Source: Geomicrobium sediminis (GTDB lineage: Bacteria; Bacillota; Bacilli; Bacillales; Marinococcaceae). From it: a DNA stretch of 64,000 nucleotides. The stretch spans positions 1 through 64,000 of the forward strand of contig NZ_JAFBEC010000004.1 of NCBI RefSeq assembly GCF_016908595.1, written 5' to 3'. The notes beneath the pieces were generated by a model. The model searched no databases, was not told where the DNA came from, and saw only the letters and a list, made by a program, of their open reading frames with translations. Both the position numbers and the translations under genes were made by a program. This document shows, in pieces, positions 46,973 through 58,760 of this stretch (within the stretch, counting starts at the first letter, position 1; the number at the start of each line of letters is the position of its first letter).

Positions 46973-47875
46973 ATGCGTCACTTTACAACGATGGAGCAGT
47001 TAGAAAAGCAGGACATTTATGAGTTACTTGAGGAAGCAAAGCGTTGCAAAAAACAAAATGGATTCAAAGAATCGTCTGAAGCGTTTATTGCAAATGTGTT
47101 TTATGAACCGAGTACTCGAACGAAATTGTCATTTGAAGCTGCTGAAAAACGACTGGGCTATACACCGCTAAATGTCGATTGTGACCACTCAAGCATTCAA
47201 AAAGGTGAATCGCTGTACGACACCGTTCGAACGCTCCAAGCTCTTGGAGCAGCAGCTGTTGTCATCAGACACCCTGAAAACAATTATTACAATCAATTAC
47301 AAGACATATCGATTCCCATCATTAATGGAGGCGACGGAAGTGGTCAACATCCGTCGCAATCCCTTCTGGATATGTTCACGATTTACGAAGAGTTTGGTAC
47401 CTTTCAAGGTGTTCGCGTTGCAATCATCGGAGACGTGTTACACAGCAGAGTTGCCGGATCGAATATTAGCGCTCTTCAGAAACTTGGTGCAGAAGTGATT
47501 GTCGCTGGACCTAGTGAATGGACGAAGCGAGTGGATCAATCACTAAACGTGATGACGGTAGATGAAGCAGTCGCAAACGCCGACGTTGTCATGATGCTTC
47601 GAGTTCAACATGAACGTCATGTTGAAACGCTCGATATGAGAAATTATCACGAAGCTTATGGACTAACAGTTGAGCGGGCAGAAACGATGAAAGAAACGAG
47701 CATTATCATGCATCCAGGACCGTTTAATCGAGACGTTGAGATTGCCTCAGAGCTCGTAGAGTGTCATAAATCAAGAATTTTTACGCAAGTGGAAAACGGA
47801 GTATTTTGTAGAATGGCAATAATCAATGCAATGGTACGTGCAAATTTAGTTCAGGAACTTAAAGGAGTGATGTAA
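46973..47875 (+). CDS. pyrB: Aspartate carbamoyltransferase, catalytic subunit
   Basis: A 300-residue transcarbamylase making carbamoyl-aspartate. The carbamoyl-phosphate site FYEPSTRTKLSFEAA (about 43-57) and the HPGPFNRDVEI motif (about 243) are present. It follows pyrP by only 27 bp, without the third PyrR attenuator that B. subtilis has here. The next gene is carA, not pyrC. Confidence 0.97.
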   Translation: MRHFTTMEQLEKQDIYELLEEAKRCKKQNGFKESSEAFIANVFYEPSTRTKLSFEAAEKRLGYTPLNVDCDHSSIQKGESLYDTVRTLQALGAAAVVIRHPENNYYNQLQDISIPIINGGDGSGQHPSQSLLDMFTIYEEFGTFQGVRVAIIGDVLHSRVAGSNISALQKLGAEVIVAGPSEWTKRVDQSLNVMTVDEAVANADVVMMLRVQHERHVETLDMRNYHEAYGLTVERAETMKETSIIMHPGPFNRDVEIASELVECHKSRIFTQVENGVFCRMAIINAMVRANLVQELKGVM

Positions 47876-48970
47876 ATGGTACGCAAAGTAATTTTAGAAG
47901 ATGGGTATGTATTCACGGGCACAGGATTTGGAAGCGACAAAGAACAGAGTGGGGAGATTGTTTTTAATACTGGAATGACAGGTTATCAAGAAATTATGTC
48001 AGACCCGTCCTATGCAGGCCAAATCATTACCTTTACGTACCCTTTGATCGGTAACTACGGAGTCAATCGTTCAGACTTTGAAACGCTCGTTCCTGCTGTA
48101 AAAGGTGTTGTTGTGAAATCTCGTTCACCTTATCCAAATCACTGGAAGAGTGAAGAATCGTTTGATGAATTACTAACACGCTTTGACATTCCAGGAATTG
48201 AAGGAATTGACACTCGTGAATTAACGAAGCGCATTCGTGAAAAAGGAACTGTTCGTGCGATCATTTGCAATGGTGAAGTGAATGAAGAAGACGTCATCAA
48301 TCGCCTAAAATCAGAAGCGCCACTTACGAATCAAGTGGAAAGTGTTTCTACAAAAAATACATATACCGTTCCAGGTGGAGGAGGACCAAAGGTTGTCTTA
48401 ATCGACTACGGAGCGAAACAGAACATTATGAGAGAACTACTAAAGCGCGGTTGTGAAGTGAAAGTCGTTCCGTTTAATGTCTCAGCAGAAGACGTGTTAG
48501 CAGAAAATCCTGATGGGGTGATGCTCTCAAACGGACCAGGAGATCCAAGGGATGTCAAAGAGTCCGTCGAAACGGTAAAAGCACTCGTCGGCAAGACGAA
48601 GATCTTCGGCATTTGCCTCGGGCATCAACTGCTGTGCCTAGCTCTCGGAGCCGAAGCGGAAAAAATGAAGTTCGGACATCGTGGTTCCAATCATCCCGTT
48701 AAACATATTCCAACTGGGAAAGTGACGATGACTGCGCAAAATCACGGGTTTGCCATTAAAAGAGAGTCACTTGAAAACACATCGCTAATCGTAACGCATG
48801 TGGCAGTAAACGATGGTTCTGTAGAAGGTGTAGAACTGAAAGATCAAAGTGCATTTAGTGTGCAATATCATCCAGAAGCAGCACCAGGCCCAATGGACGC
48901 AAACGATTTGTTTGATCAATTTATGAACCGAATTTTACAACCAGCAGGGGAGATGACGAAAAATGCCTAA
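47876..48970 (+). CDS. pyrAA: Carbamoyl-phosphate synthase, pyrimidine-specific small (glutaminase) chain
   Basis: A 364-residue class I glutamine amidotransferase subunit (CarA). Nucleophile in [14 protein letters not shown] (about 246) and the His-Glu pair in [10 protein letters not shown] (about 331). ATG directly abuts the pyrB stop, with GGAGTG inside pyrB. Overlaps pyrAB by 8 bp. Confidence 0.97.
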   Translation: MVRKVILEDGYVFTGTGFGSDKEQSGEIVFNTGMTGYQEIMSDPSYAGQIITFTYPLIGNYGVNRSDFETLVPAVKGVVVKSRSPYPNHWKSEESFDELLTRFDIPGIEGIDTRELTKRIREKGTVRAIICNGEVNEEDVINRLKSEAPLTNQVESVSTKNTYTVPGGGGPKVVLIDYGAKQNIMRELLKRGCEVKVVPFNVSAEDVLAENPDGVMLSNGPGDPRDVKESVETVKALVGKTKIFGICLGHQLLCLALGAEAEKMKFGHRGSNHPVKHIPTGKVTMTAQNHGFAIKRESLENTSLIVTHVAVNDGSVEGVELKDQSAFSVQYHPEAAPGPMDANDLFDQFMNRILQPAGEMTKNA

Positions 48971-51900
48971 ACGTCAAGATATTCAAAAAGTACTCGTACT
49001 CGGATCAGGACCAATCGTAATCGGTCAAGCGGCAGAGTTTGATTATTCAGGGACACAAGCTTGCCAAGCGTTAAAAGAAGAAGGGTACGAGACGGTGCTG
49101 ATTAACTCTAACCCTGCAACGATTATGACTGATACGAATATGGCAGATAAAGTGTACATTGAACCGTTGACGTTTGAGTTCGTTTCGCGAATTATTCGCC
49201 AAGAGAGACCAGACGGTTTAATTGCGACAATGGGTGGTCAAACAGCTTTAAACTTAGCGATGGAGCTAAACAATCACGGTGTTCTAGAACAGTATGGAAC
49301 AGAATTACTCGGGACGGACCTCGTAGCAATTGAAAAAGCAGAAGATCGTGAAGCATTCCGCTCACTGATGCACGAACTCGGCCAACCAGTTCCGGCAAGT
49401 GAGATCGTTCATACCATCGATGAAGGGATGGCATTTGCGAAGACCGTTGGCTTGCCGGTTATCGTTCGTCCAGCTTACACACTCGGTGGAACGGGTGGGG
49501 GAATTGCGAAGACGTTTGAAGATCTAGCGGAGACACTTGAGTCAGGCCTCTCCTACAGCCCAGTGAATCAATGCCTCGTTGAACAAAGCATTGCTGGAAT
49601 GAAAGAAGTCGAATACGAAGTGATGCGTGATGCAAATGACGATGCGATCGTCGTTTGTAACATGGAAAACATCGACCCTGTCGGGGTGCACACGGGAGAC
49701 TCAATCGTTGTAGCCCCTTCACAAACGTTAAACGATCGTGACTACCAACGACTGCGCGATGCCTCGTTAACGATTATCCGCGCCCTTGGCATTGAAGGGG
49801 GTTGCAACGTTCAATTTGCACATGACCCCGATCGTGATGAGTACTACGTTATTGAAGTAAATCCTCGAGTGAGTCGTTCTTCCGCGCTTGCATCAAAAGC
49901 GACTGGGTATCCGATTGCTAAACTAGCGACGAAAATCGCTGTCGGTTACTATTTGCAAGAGCTTAAAAACCCCGTGACGGAGCGAACCTATGCAAGCTTT
50001 GAACCAGCATTAGACTATATCGTAACGAAAATCCCCCGCTGGCCATTTGATAAGTTTTCGTCTGCAAACCGTAAGCTCGGTACACAAATGAAAGCGACCG
50101 GTGAGATCATGTCAATCGGACGTACGTTTGGGGAATCGCTACTTAAAGGCATCCGCTCTTTAGACATGAAAGAAGATCACCTCTTAGTACCACGCTACGA
50201 ACAAAAAAGTGATCAAGAACTGATCGAGCAATGGGAAGCCGCTGATGATGAAAGGCTATTTGCGGTAGCAGAAGGATTTAGAAGAGGGTATTCAATTGCC
50301 CAATTGCATGAGCACTCAAAAATCGATGAGTTTTTCCTCATGCACATTGAAGGACTCGTGCAACTCCACAAAGCGATCGAAGCGAAACCGAGTGATAAAG
50401 AGGTTTTAGCTGTCGCAAAAGAGAATGGCTTCTCAGATAAAGTGATCGCTTCACTTTGGAACGTGTCAGAGATGGACGTTCGAGACGTAAGAAAATCACA
50501 TCAATTGGCACCAGTTTTCAAAATGGTCGATACGTGTGCTGCTGAATTTGAATCAAAAACGCCGTACTACTACAGTACGTATGAGCGAGAAAATGAATCA
50601 TTCAAAACCGATCGACCGTCCGTTCTTGTCTTAGGATCAGGTCCAATCCGAATCGGTCAAGGTGTTGAGTTTGATTATGCAACAGTTCACGCAGTTTGGG
50701 CGATTCAGCAAGCAGGCTATGAATCGATCATCATTAATAACAATCCTGAGACGGTCTCAACGGATTTCAGTATGTCAGATAAGCTTTACTTTGAACCATT
50801 AACGTTTGAGGAAGTAATGAATGTCATTGATTTAGAAATGCCTGAAGGAGTCGTCGTGCAATTCGGAGGTCAAACAGCGATCAACCTTGCGGAGAAATTG
50901 GCCAATGCGGGCGTGAAGATTTTAGGAACGTCGCTTGAAGCGATGGACACAGCAGAAGATCGTGATAAATTCGAGCGCGCATTAAAAGCACTTGATGTAC
51001 CAATGCCACCAGGGAAAACCGCAACGTCAGTGGAAGAAGCAGTCGCTGCTGCGAACACATTAGGCTACCCAGTGCTCGTTCGTCCGTCGTACGTACTTGG
51101 GGGGCGGGCGATGGAAATTGTTGAGCATGAAGATGAGCTGCGTACGTACATGGAAGAAGCGGTTCACGTGCATAGTGAGCACCCGGTGTTGATCGATCGT
51201 TACTTCTATGGAAAAGAAATAGAAGTTGATGCCATTTCAGACGGCGAACACGTCTTTATTCCAGGTATGATGGAGCACATTGAACGTGCAGGTGTTCACT
51301 CTGGTGACTCGATTGCAGTCTACCCGCCGCAATCATTGTCTGAGACAACGAAACAAGAAGTGATTGATCAGACGGTAAAGTTAGCTCGAGGCTTAGACAT
51401 TGTTGGACTACTCAATATCCAATTCGTTCTGTATAACGACAAAGTGTATGTCATTGAAGTGAACCCTAGAGCGAGTCGCACAGTTCCGTTCTTAAGTAAG
51501 ATGACAGGCGTGCCGATGGCGCAAATCGCAACACACGTCATTTTAGGAAAAACGTTAAAAGAGCTCGGATACGATGAGGTGTATCACACTGAACCGGATC
51601 GTGTAGCGGTAAAAGCACCTGTGTTCTCCTTTGCGAAGTTGCGCCGAGTTGACATTCATTTAGGACCTGAAATGAAATCAACGGGTGAAGTGCTCGGTCG
51701 CGATTTAACATTAGAAAAAGCGTTATACAAAGGCTTAGTCGCTTCAGGGATGAACATTCCTAGAAAAGGCAACGTCTTGTTCACAATTGCTGATAAAGAT
51801 AAAGAAGAAGCGATCAAATTGGCTCATCGCTTCGATCGTCTCGGGTTCCAATTGCTCGCAACGAAAGGAACGGCGGACGTTTTACAAAACGAAGGCATTT

Positions 51901-52177
51901 CCGTACAAAACGTTCACAAGATTGGTGAAGGAAAACAAGACATTTCATCCATTATCCGTGAAGGTGGTGCCCAACTTGTCATCAATACCTTTACGAAAGG
52001 CAAGCAACCAGCGAGAGACGGATTTAGAATTCGCCGTGAAGCGGTAGAACATGAAATCATTTGTCTCACATCAATGGATACAGCATTTGCACTTCTCCAC
52101 GTGCTTGAAATGATGAGCTTTGCGACAGAGCCAGTTCCAAAACTGCAGCAAGCAACATCAAAAGAGGAGGTACACGT

Positions 52178-52181
<4 letters not shown>
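48963..52181 (+). CDS. pyrAB: Carbamoyl-phosphate synthase, pyrimidine-specific large chain
   Basis: A 1072-residue protein with duplicated ATP-grasp halves ([19 protein letters not shown] near residue 12 and the repeat [18 protein letters not shown] near 554) and a C-terminal MGS-like allosteric domain (from about 935). The first half makes carboxy phosphate, the second carbamoyl phosphate. Full length. ATG at 48963 within carA; overlaps pyrK by 4 bp. Confidence 0.97.
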
Positions 52182-54586
<2,405 letters not shown>

Positions 54587-54590
<4 letters not shown>

Positions 54591-55213
54591 ATCGTAAACA
54601 ACAACTTGCTAGTGAATTATTAGACATTGAAGCCGTTAGTTTAAAACCGAATGACCCGTTTACGTGGTCATCAGGATTACAAGCGCCGATCTATTGTGAT
54701 AACCGCCTTACGCTATCACACCCGTCACTTCGTAGTGAGATTGCAGAAGGATTTAAGGACGTCATTGCTGAAAACTACGCTGATTGTGATGTGATTGCAG
54801 GGACAGCAACAGCTGGAATTCCACACGCAGCAATTGTAAGTGATCGCTTAGAATTGCCGATGATCTACGTACGAGGAAGTGCCAAGAAGCACGGTAAAGG
54901 CAATTTAATTGAAGGTAAGCTGTCTAAAGGTGATCGTGTTGTAGTCGTTGAAGATCTTATTTCAACCGGCAAAAGTTCCATTGATGTTGCCAATGCAATT
55001 CAAGAAGCTGGTGGCGTCGTTGTTGGTGTCGTAGCGATCTTTTCTTACGGTTTAGAGATTGGTAGGAAGAACTTCGCTGAACATAACCTCTCGCACAATA
55101 CGTTAACAGACTTTGAAACATTGATTGAACAAGCGATTAAAAAAGGTGTCATTCAAGAAGAAGAACAAGTACAATTAAAGCAATGGCAAAAAACGCCAGA
55201 AAATTGGCGATAG
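54587..55213 (+). CDS. pyrE: Orotate phosphoribosyltransferase
   Basis: A 208-residue PRTase making OMP. PRPP loop VVVVEDLISTGKSSIDVA (about 119-136), substrate loop RGSAKKHGKGNLIEG. ATG at 54587 overlaps the pyrF stop; the AAAGGAA upstream is rather far (about 14 nt). Last gene of the pyr operon, followed by a terminator. Confidence 0.97.
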
Positions 55214-55239
55214 AGACCACAGTTGTGGTTTCTTTTTTG
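55212..55239 (+). terminator. Terminator of the pyr operon
   Basis: GAGACCACA pairs with TGTGGTTTC, followed by six T. Confidence 0.85.
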
Positions 55240-55254
55240 TAGGAGGAGTTATTG

Positions 55255-55740
55255 TTGAGGATTCGTGACATGGAACAAGCAGATTATGAACATATGCAGC
55301 CGATCTATCAAGCAGGGATTGATTCTTTGTTAGCAACTTTTGAAACAACGGTGCCTTCTTGGTCCGAATGGGATGAAAAACACCATGACCATAGTCGTTG
55401 TGTGGCAGTGACTGATGAACGGGTAGTTGGCTTTGCGGCTCTTGCGCCGGTCTCAAATCGTCACGCATATCGAGGCGTTGCAGAAGTGAGCGTGTATGTA
55501 GACGAATCACAGCACGGTAAAGGAATTGGTAAGACGCTAGTCAATGAACTTATAGAACGTTCAGAAGAACATGGGATTTGGACGTTGCAATCAGTCATTC
55601 TTAGTGAGAACAAAGCGAGCATACATATTCATGAGCAGTGTGGATTTCGACATGTTGGTGTTCGAGAGAACATCGCCAAGCTTAATGGAGAGTGGCGAAG
55701 TACAGTGATGATGGAGCGGAGAAGTTCCGTTATTGCATAA
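55255..55740 (+). CDS. GNAT acetyltransferase, phosphinothricin/methionine-sulfone acetyltransferase-like
   Basis: A 161-residue GNAT protein. The acetyl-CoA pyrophosphate loop is ESQHGKGIGKTLVNELIE (about 83-100). The pattern RIRDMEQADYEHMQPIYQAG at the start and TFETTVPSWSEWDEKH resembles the PAT/YwnH group, which acetylates glutamine-synthetase inhibitors such as methionine sulfone. Substrate is inferred from resemblance only. Two consecutive TTG codons; the second (55255) is better spaced from GGAGGAG. Confidence 0.8.
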   Translation: MRIRDMEQADYEHMQPIYQAGIDSLLATFETTVPSWSEWDEKHHDHSRCVAVTDERVVGFAALAPVSNRHAYRGVAEVSVYVDESQHGKGIGKTLVNELIERSEEHGIWTLQSVILSENKASIHIHEQCGFRHVGVRENIAKLNGEWRSTVMMERRSSVIA

Positions 55741-55778
55741 AAAAGCCGTCTGCGATCTCAATCGTAGACGGCTTTTGA
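55739..55778. terminator. Bidirectional terminator between the GNAT and symporter genes
   Basis: AAAAGCCGTCTGCGAT pairs with ATCGTAGACGGCTTTT around a 4-nt loop, with A residues before and T residues after. Confidence 0.9.
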
Positions 55779-55786
55779 CGGTCTAA

Positions 55787-56947
55787 TTAAGAATGTCTTC
55801 CGTTAACAAATCGATCAACGAGGAGTGCAATCGCACCGTCGCCAGTTACGTTCGTTGCTGTACCGAAGCTGTCTTGTGCCATATAAATGGCGATCATAAT
55901 ACCGACCGCAGCTTCAGTAAATCCGAGCATCGTCGTGAGTAACCCGAGTGAAGCAATGACCGCGCCACCTGGAACACCAGGAGCTGCAATCATAATGACG
56001 GCAAGGGCAAAGATGAATGGCAACATCCCTAATACCGTTGGTGTTGCTAAATCCCCGTACATCATCATAACCGTTGTTGCAGCTAATACGATGGTAATGG
56101 TACTACCTGCTAAATGGATATTTGCGCCGAGTGGAATGACCGTTTCTGCCATGCTTTCTCGAACACGGTTCTTCTTTGTTGCTTCAACGGTTATTGGAAT
56201 TGTCGCTGCACTAGACATCGTACCGACCCCTGTAAAGTAGGCTGGTAGCATGTTTTTAAGCGCTGAAAAAGGATTTTGACCAGCAACAGACCCGGCAATC
56301 GTAAAGGCGCCAATTAAATATAACCAATGCGTAGCAATCGCTAAAACTAACACGAGAGCAAATGACGAAAGAGTTTCCCAAACTGTACCGTCTGCAGCCA
56401 TTTCAGCAAAAATACTTGCAATGTAAAATGGTAAGAATGGAATAACGACTTTCCAAAGCAACTTTTCAATGATGTTTTTTCCTTCATCAAAAAATGACTT
56501 TAATGTCGGTGAATTCGTTCGTGCAATACCGATCCCGAACACAAACGCCATCACAAGTGCGGTAATTACACCGAGTGCAGGATCAATTTCTAATTCAAAT
56601 AACGGAGTGAAGCCTGCTTCTTCTCCGACCATAGGAACAGATTCAGTAATGAATAATGGTAAGACGACAAGAGCAATAACAAGTGCGAATACACCTGCCA
56701 GAACTGAAGACGTATACGCGATTCCCGTCGTAAGACCAAGGGTTTTGCCAGAACCTGCGCCCATGCTCGCAACGCCACTCGTAATAAAAAATAAAATAAC
56801 AAAAGGAATGATAAAGCCTAGAAATTGGCCAAAGATCATCTGGAAGGTCACGATCGCATCCATTACCCAAGACGGAAGCGAAACAGCGATAAGACCAACG
56901 ACAATACCCCCGATAACACCTAGAAGCAGTTTCAAAATTAACTTCAA
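55787..56947 (-). CDS. Dicarboxylate/amino acid:cation symporter (DAACS family)
   Basis: A 386-residue membrane carrier with about eight helices and two re-entrant loops. HP1 carries the serine-rich GTMSSAATIPITV; HP2 and TM8 carry SFGTATNVTGDGAIALLVDR, where the Asn and Asp bind substrate and cation in the GltP/GltT family. Transport is driven by Na+ or H+; in a Na+-cycling cell Na+ is likely. TTG start at 56947 with a GGGGGA ribosome binding site. Only 13 nt after rqcH, so possibly co-transcribed with it. Confidence 0.87.
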   Translation of the reverse strand: MKLILKLLLGVIGGIVVGLIAVSLPSWVMDAIVTFQMIFGQFLGFIIPFVILFFITSGVASMGAGSGKTLGLTTGIAYTSSVLAGVFALVIALVVLPLFITESVPMVGEEAGFTPLFELEIDPALGVITALVMAFVFGIGIARTNSPTLKSFFDEGKNIIEKLLWKVVIPFLPFYIASIFAEMAADGTVWETLSSFALVLVLAIATHWLYLIGAFTIAGSVAGQNPFSALKNMLPAYFTGVGTMSSAATIPITVEATKKNRVRESMAETVIPLGANIHLAGSTITIVLAATTVMMMYGDLATPTVLGMLPFIFALAVIMIAAPGVPGGAVIASLGLLTTMLGFTEAAVGIMIAIYMAQDSFGTATNVTGDGAIALLVDRFVNGRHS

Positions 56948-56960
56948 AGCAAGATTCCCC

Positions 56961-58667
56961 CTATTTCTTCAGTTTCCTTACGACGTGTTCCTCTGGTGTG
57001 ACGAACAATGTTTTTTGTTCGTCATACGTAACAAAACCAGGCTTGGCACCGCTAGGCTTTTTCACATGTCGTATTAATGTATAGTCAACTGGGACACTCC
57101 CAGATTCTCGTGCTTTCGAGAAGTAAGCTGCAAGTTGAGCGGCTTCGTGAAGTGTTTCTTCTTGGAAGTTGTCGCTTCGAATGACAACGTGGGAGCCTGG
57201 AATGTCTTTTGTGTGCAGCCACGTGTCGTTGCGATTTGAAAAACGCATCGTGAGAAATTCGTTTTGTTTATTGTTTTTGCCAACAAAAATTTCGATTCCT
57301 TCACTTGATTCATAACGCTCTGGTTTTGGCTTTTGCGGCTTGTTTTTCTTTTTGCCACGATGTTTCTGCTTCAAGTAACCTTCTTCTTCAAGTTCGTCTC
57401 GGATGTCTTGGACTTCATGTTGAGAAATGTAATCCATTTGTTGAATTAAGTTGTCAAAGTAAAGAATTTCTTCATCCGTTTGTTTTAGTTGTTCTTTTAC
57501 CGCATGTTGTGCACTTTTCGCTTTGTTGTACAACTTGAAGTAATGTTGTGCGTTGTCAGCTGGACTTTTTTCAGGGTTAAGGGCAATCGTTAACGTTTGG
57601 CCTTCAGGGTCGTAATAATCAACGACTTCCACGTCACGATCTCCTAGTTTCATAAGATGCATGTGGGCGGTGAGTAACTCGCCGAGCTTTTGATTTTCTA
57701 ATCCTTTTAATGAAGATTGTTCAGTTTGTTGGAGTTTCTTTTTTTTACGCTCGTTTTTTTGTCGCTGAGTTTTTAAGAAACGTTCTAAATCGTGCGCTTG
57801 CTGCTTTACGCGATCCCGTTCTGCTTTTCCACTATAGAACTGTGCGATCATTTCGTTTGTTGACGTAAACGTCGTCATCTCTCCGCCAATATGTGAGAGT
57901 GGTAGAAGGTAAAAGTACTCTTTATTTTGAGGAGATTGATGGATCGTCGGTTGAATTGTGTGCGTCTTGAGCGTTTCCATCATGTCTAAGAAAGATTTCG
58001 CAAGGGTTGAGCGATCGCCAATGCCTGCCCGCTCGACAATTTCTTTTGCTAAGAGGGGAGACATTCCTGAAAAACGACTAACGAGTTGCTTATCGATTTT
58101 GCCGCTGTTCCAATCAATTGCCCGGTAGACATCATCAGTCATTGCAGACAAAGGGTTTTGCTTTTCTTGTTGTGGAGGGCTCGTATACGTTTGACCTGGT
58201 AAAAGCGTTCGATGACGGTTTACTGCTGGAGAAATATGCTTAATCGCATCAATGATAGTACCATTCGCTGCAACTAAGACTAAGTTGCTATGCTTACCCA
58301 TAATCTCAGCAATAAGTTTCTTCTCTTCACGATCGCCAATCTCATCAGTTGATTCAATGGTAAATGTTGCCACTCGTTCTAGATCCGTTTGTTCAATCCG
58401 TTTAATGAATCCACCTTCAAGATGCTTTCTTAGCATTCGGCAAAACATTGGTGGTTCTTGATGATCGCCCGCAGGACTCGTGCTTTCATGCATGCGAGCA
58501 AAGCTTGGGTGAATGGAAAGAAGTACGGTTATATTTTGACGTTGATTTCGAATCGTCATATAAATATCGGTTGCGCTCGGTTGTTTGATTTTCGTAATTC
58601 TGCCACCAACAAGTTTTTCTTGCCACTCGTTTAGGACAGAACGAAGTACAAATCCATCGTAAGACAT
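56961..58667 (-). CDS. rqcH: RqcH, Rqc2/NFACT-family ribosome quality control factor
   Basis: A 568-residue protein (YloA/FbpA). An NFACT-N domain (about 1-190), helix-hairpin-helix (about 190-240), a long coiled coil (about 280-440) and NFACT-R (about 450-565). It binds stalled 50S-peptidyl-tRNA and recruits tRNA-Ala to add alanine tails. The motif that I recall as D97-R98 in B. subtilis reads E97-R98 here (TDLERVATF). ATG with AAAGGGTG upstream. The previous fibronectin-binding annotation of this family is probably secondary. Confidence 0.93.
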   Translation of the reverse strand: MSYDGFVLRSVLNEWQEKLVGGRITKIKQPSATDIYMTIRNQRQNITVLLSIHPSFARMHESTSPAGDHQEPPMFCRMLRKHLEGGFIKRIEQTDLERVATFTIESTDEIGDREEKKLIAEIMGKHSNLVLVAANGTIIDAIKHISPAVNRHRTLLPGQTYTSPPQQEKQNPLSAMTDDVYRAIDWNSGKIDKQLVSRFSGMSPLLAKEIVERAGIGDRSTLAKSFLDMMETLKTHTIQPTIHQSPQNKEYFYLLPLSHIGGEMTTFTSTNEMIAQFYSGKAERDRVKQQAHDLERFLKTQRQKNERKKKKLQQTEQSSLKGLENQKLGELLTAHMHLMKLGDRDVEVVDYYDPEGQTLTIALNPEKSPADNAQHYFKLYNKAKSAQHAVKEQLKQTDEEILYFDNLIQQMDYISQHEVQDIRDELEEEGYLKQKHRGKKKNKPQKPKPERYESSEGIEIFVGKNNKQNEFLTMRFSNRNDTWLHTKDIPGSHVVIRSDNFQEETLHEAAQLAAYFSKARESGSVPVDYTLIRHVKKPSGAKPGFVTYDEQKTLFVTPEEHVVRKLKK

Positions 58668-58691
58668 ATTTTCACCCTTTCTAACCTCAAC

Positions 58692-58717
58692 AGTATAGCA
58701 TGTTTTCCAGACTCACT
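58692..58717 (-). promoter_or_regulatory. Extended -10 promoter of rqcH
   Basis: On the minus strand TGCTATACT (58700-58692) is an extended -10 element, 25 bp before the rqcH ATG. The -35 region is weak. Confidence 0.5.
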
Positions 58718-58760
58718 GAATAGGATGGATTGAGAAGTCCAAGCTGTGGGGTGGGAAGAG

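Noticed and set aside
56469-57077. 202-codon open frame on the plus strand across the symporter and rqcH
   Set aside because: Antisense to two well-supported genes; composition is that of a reverse-strand shadow (rich in T, P, I, N).
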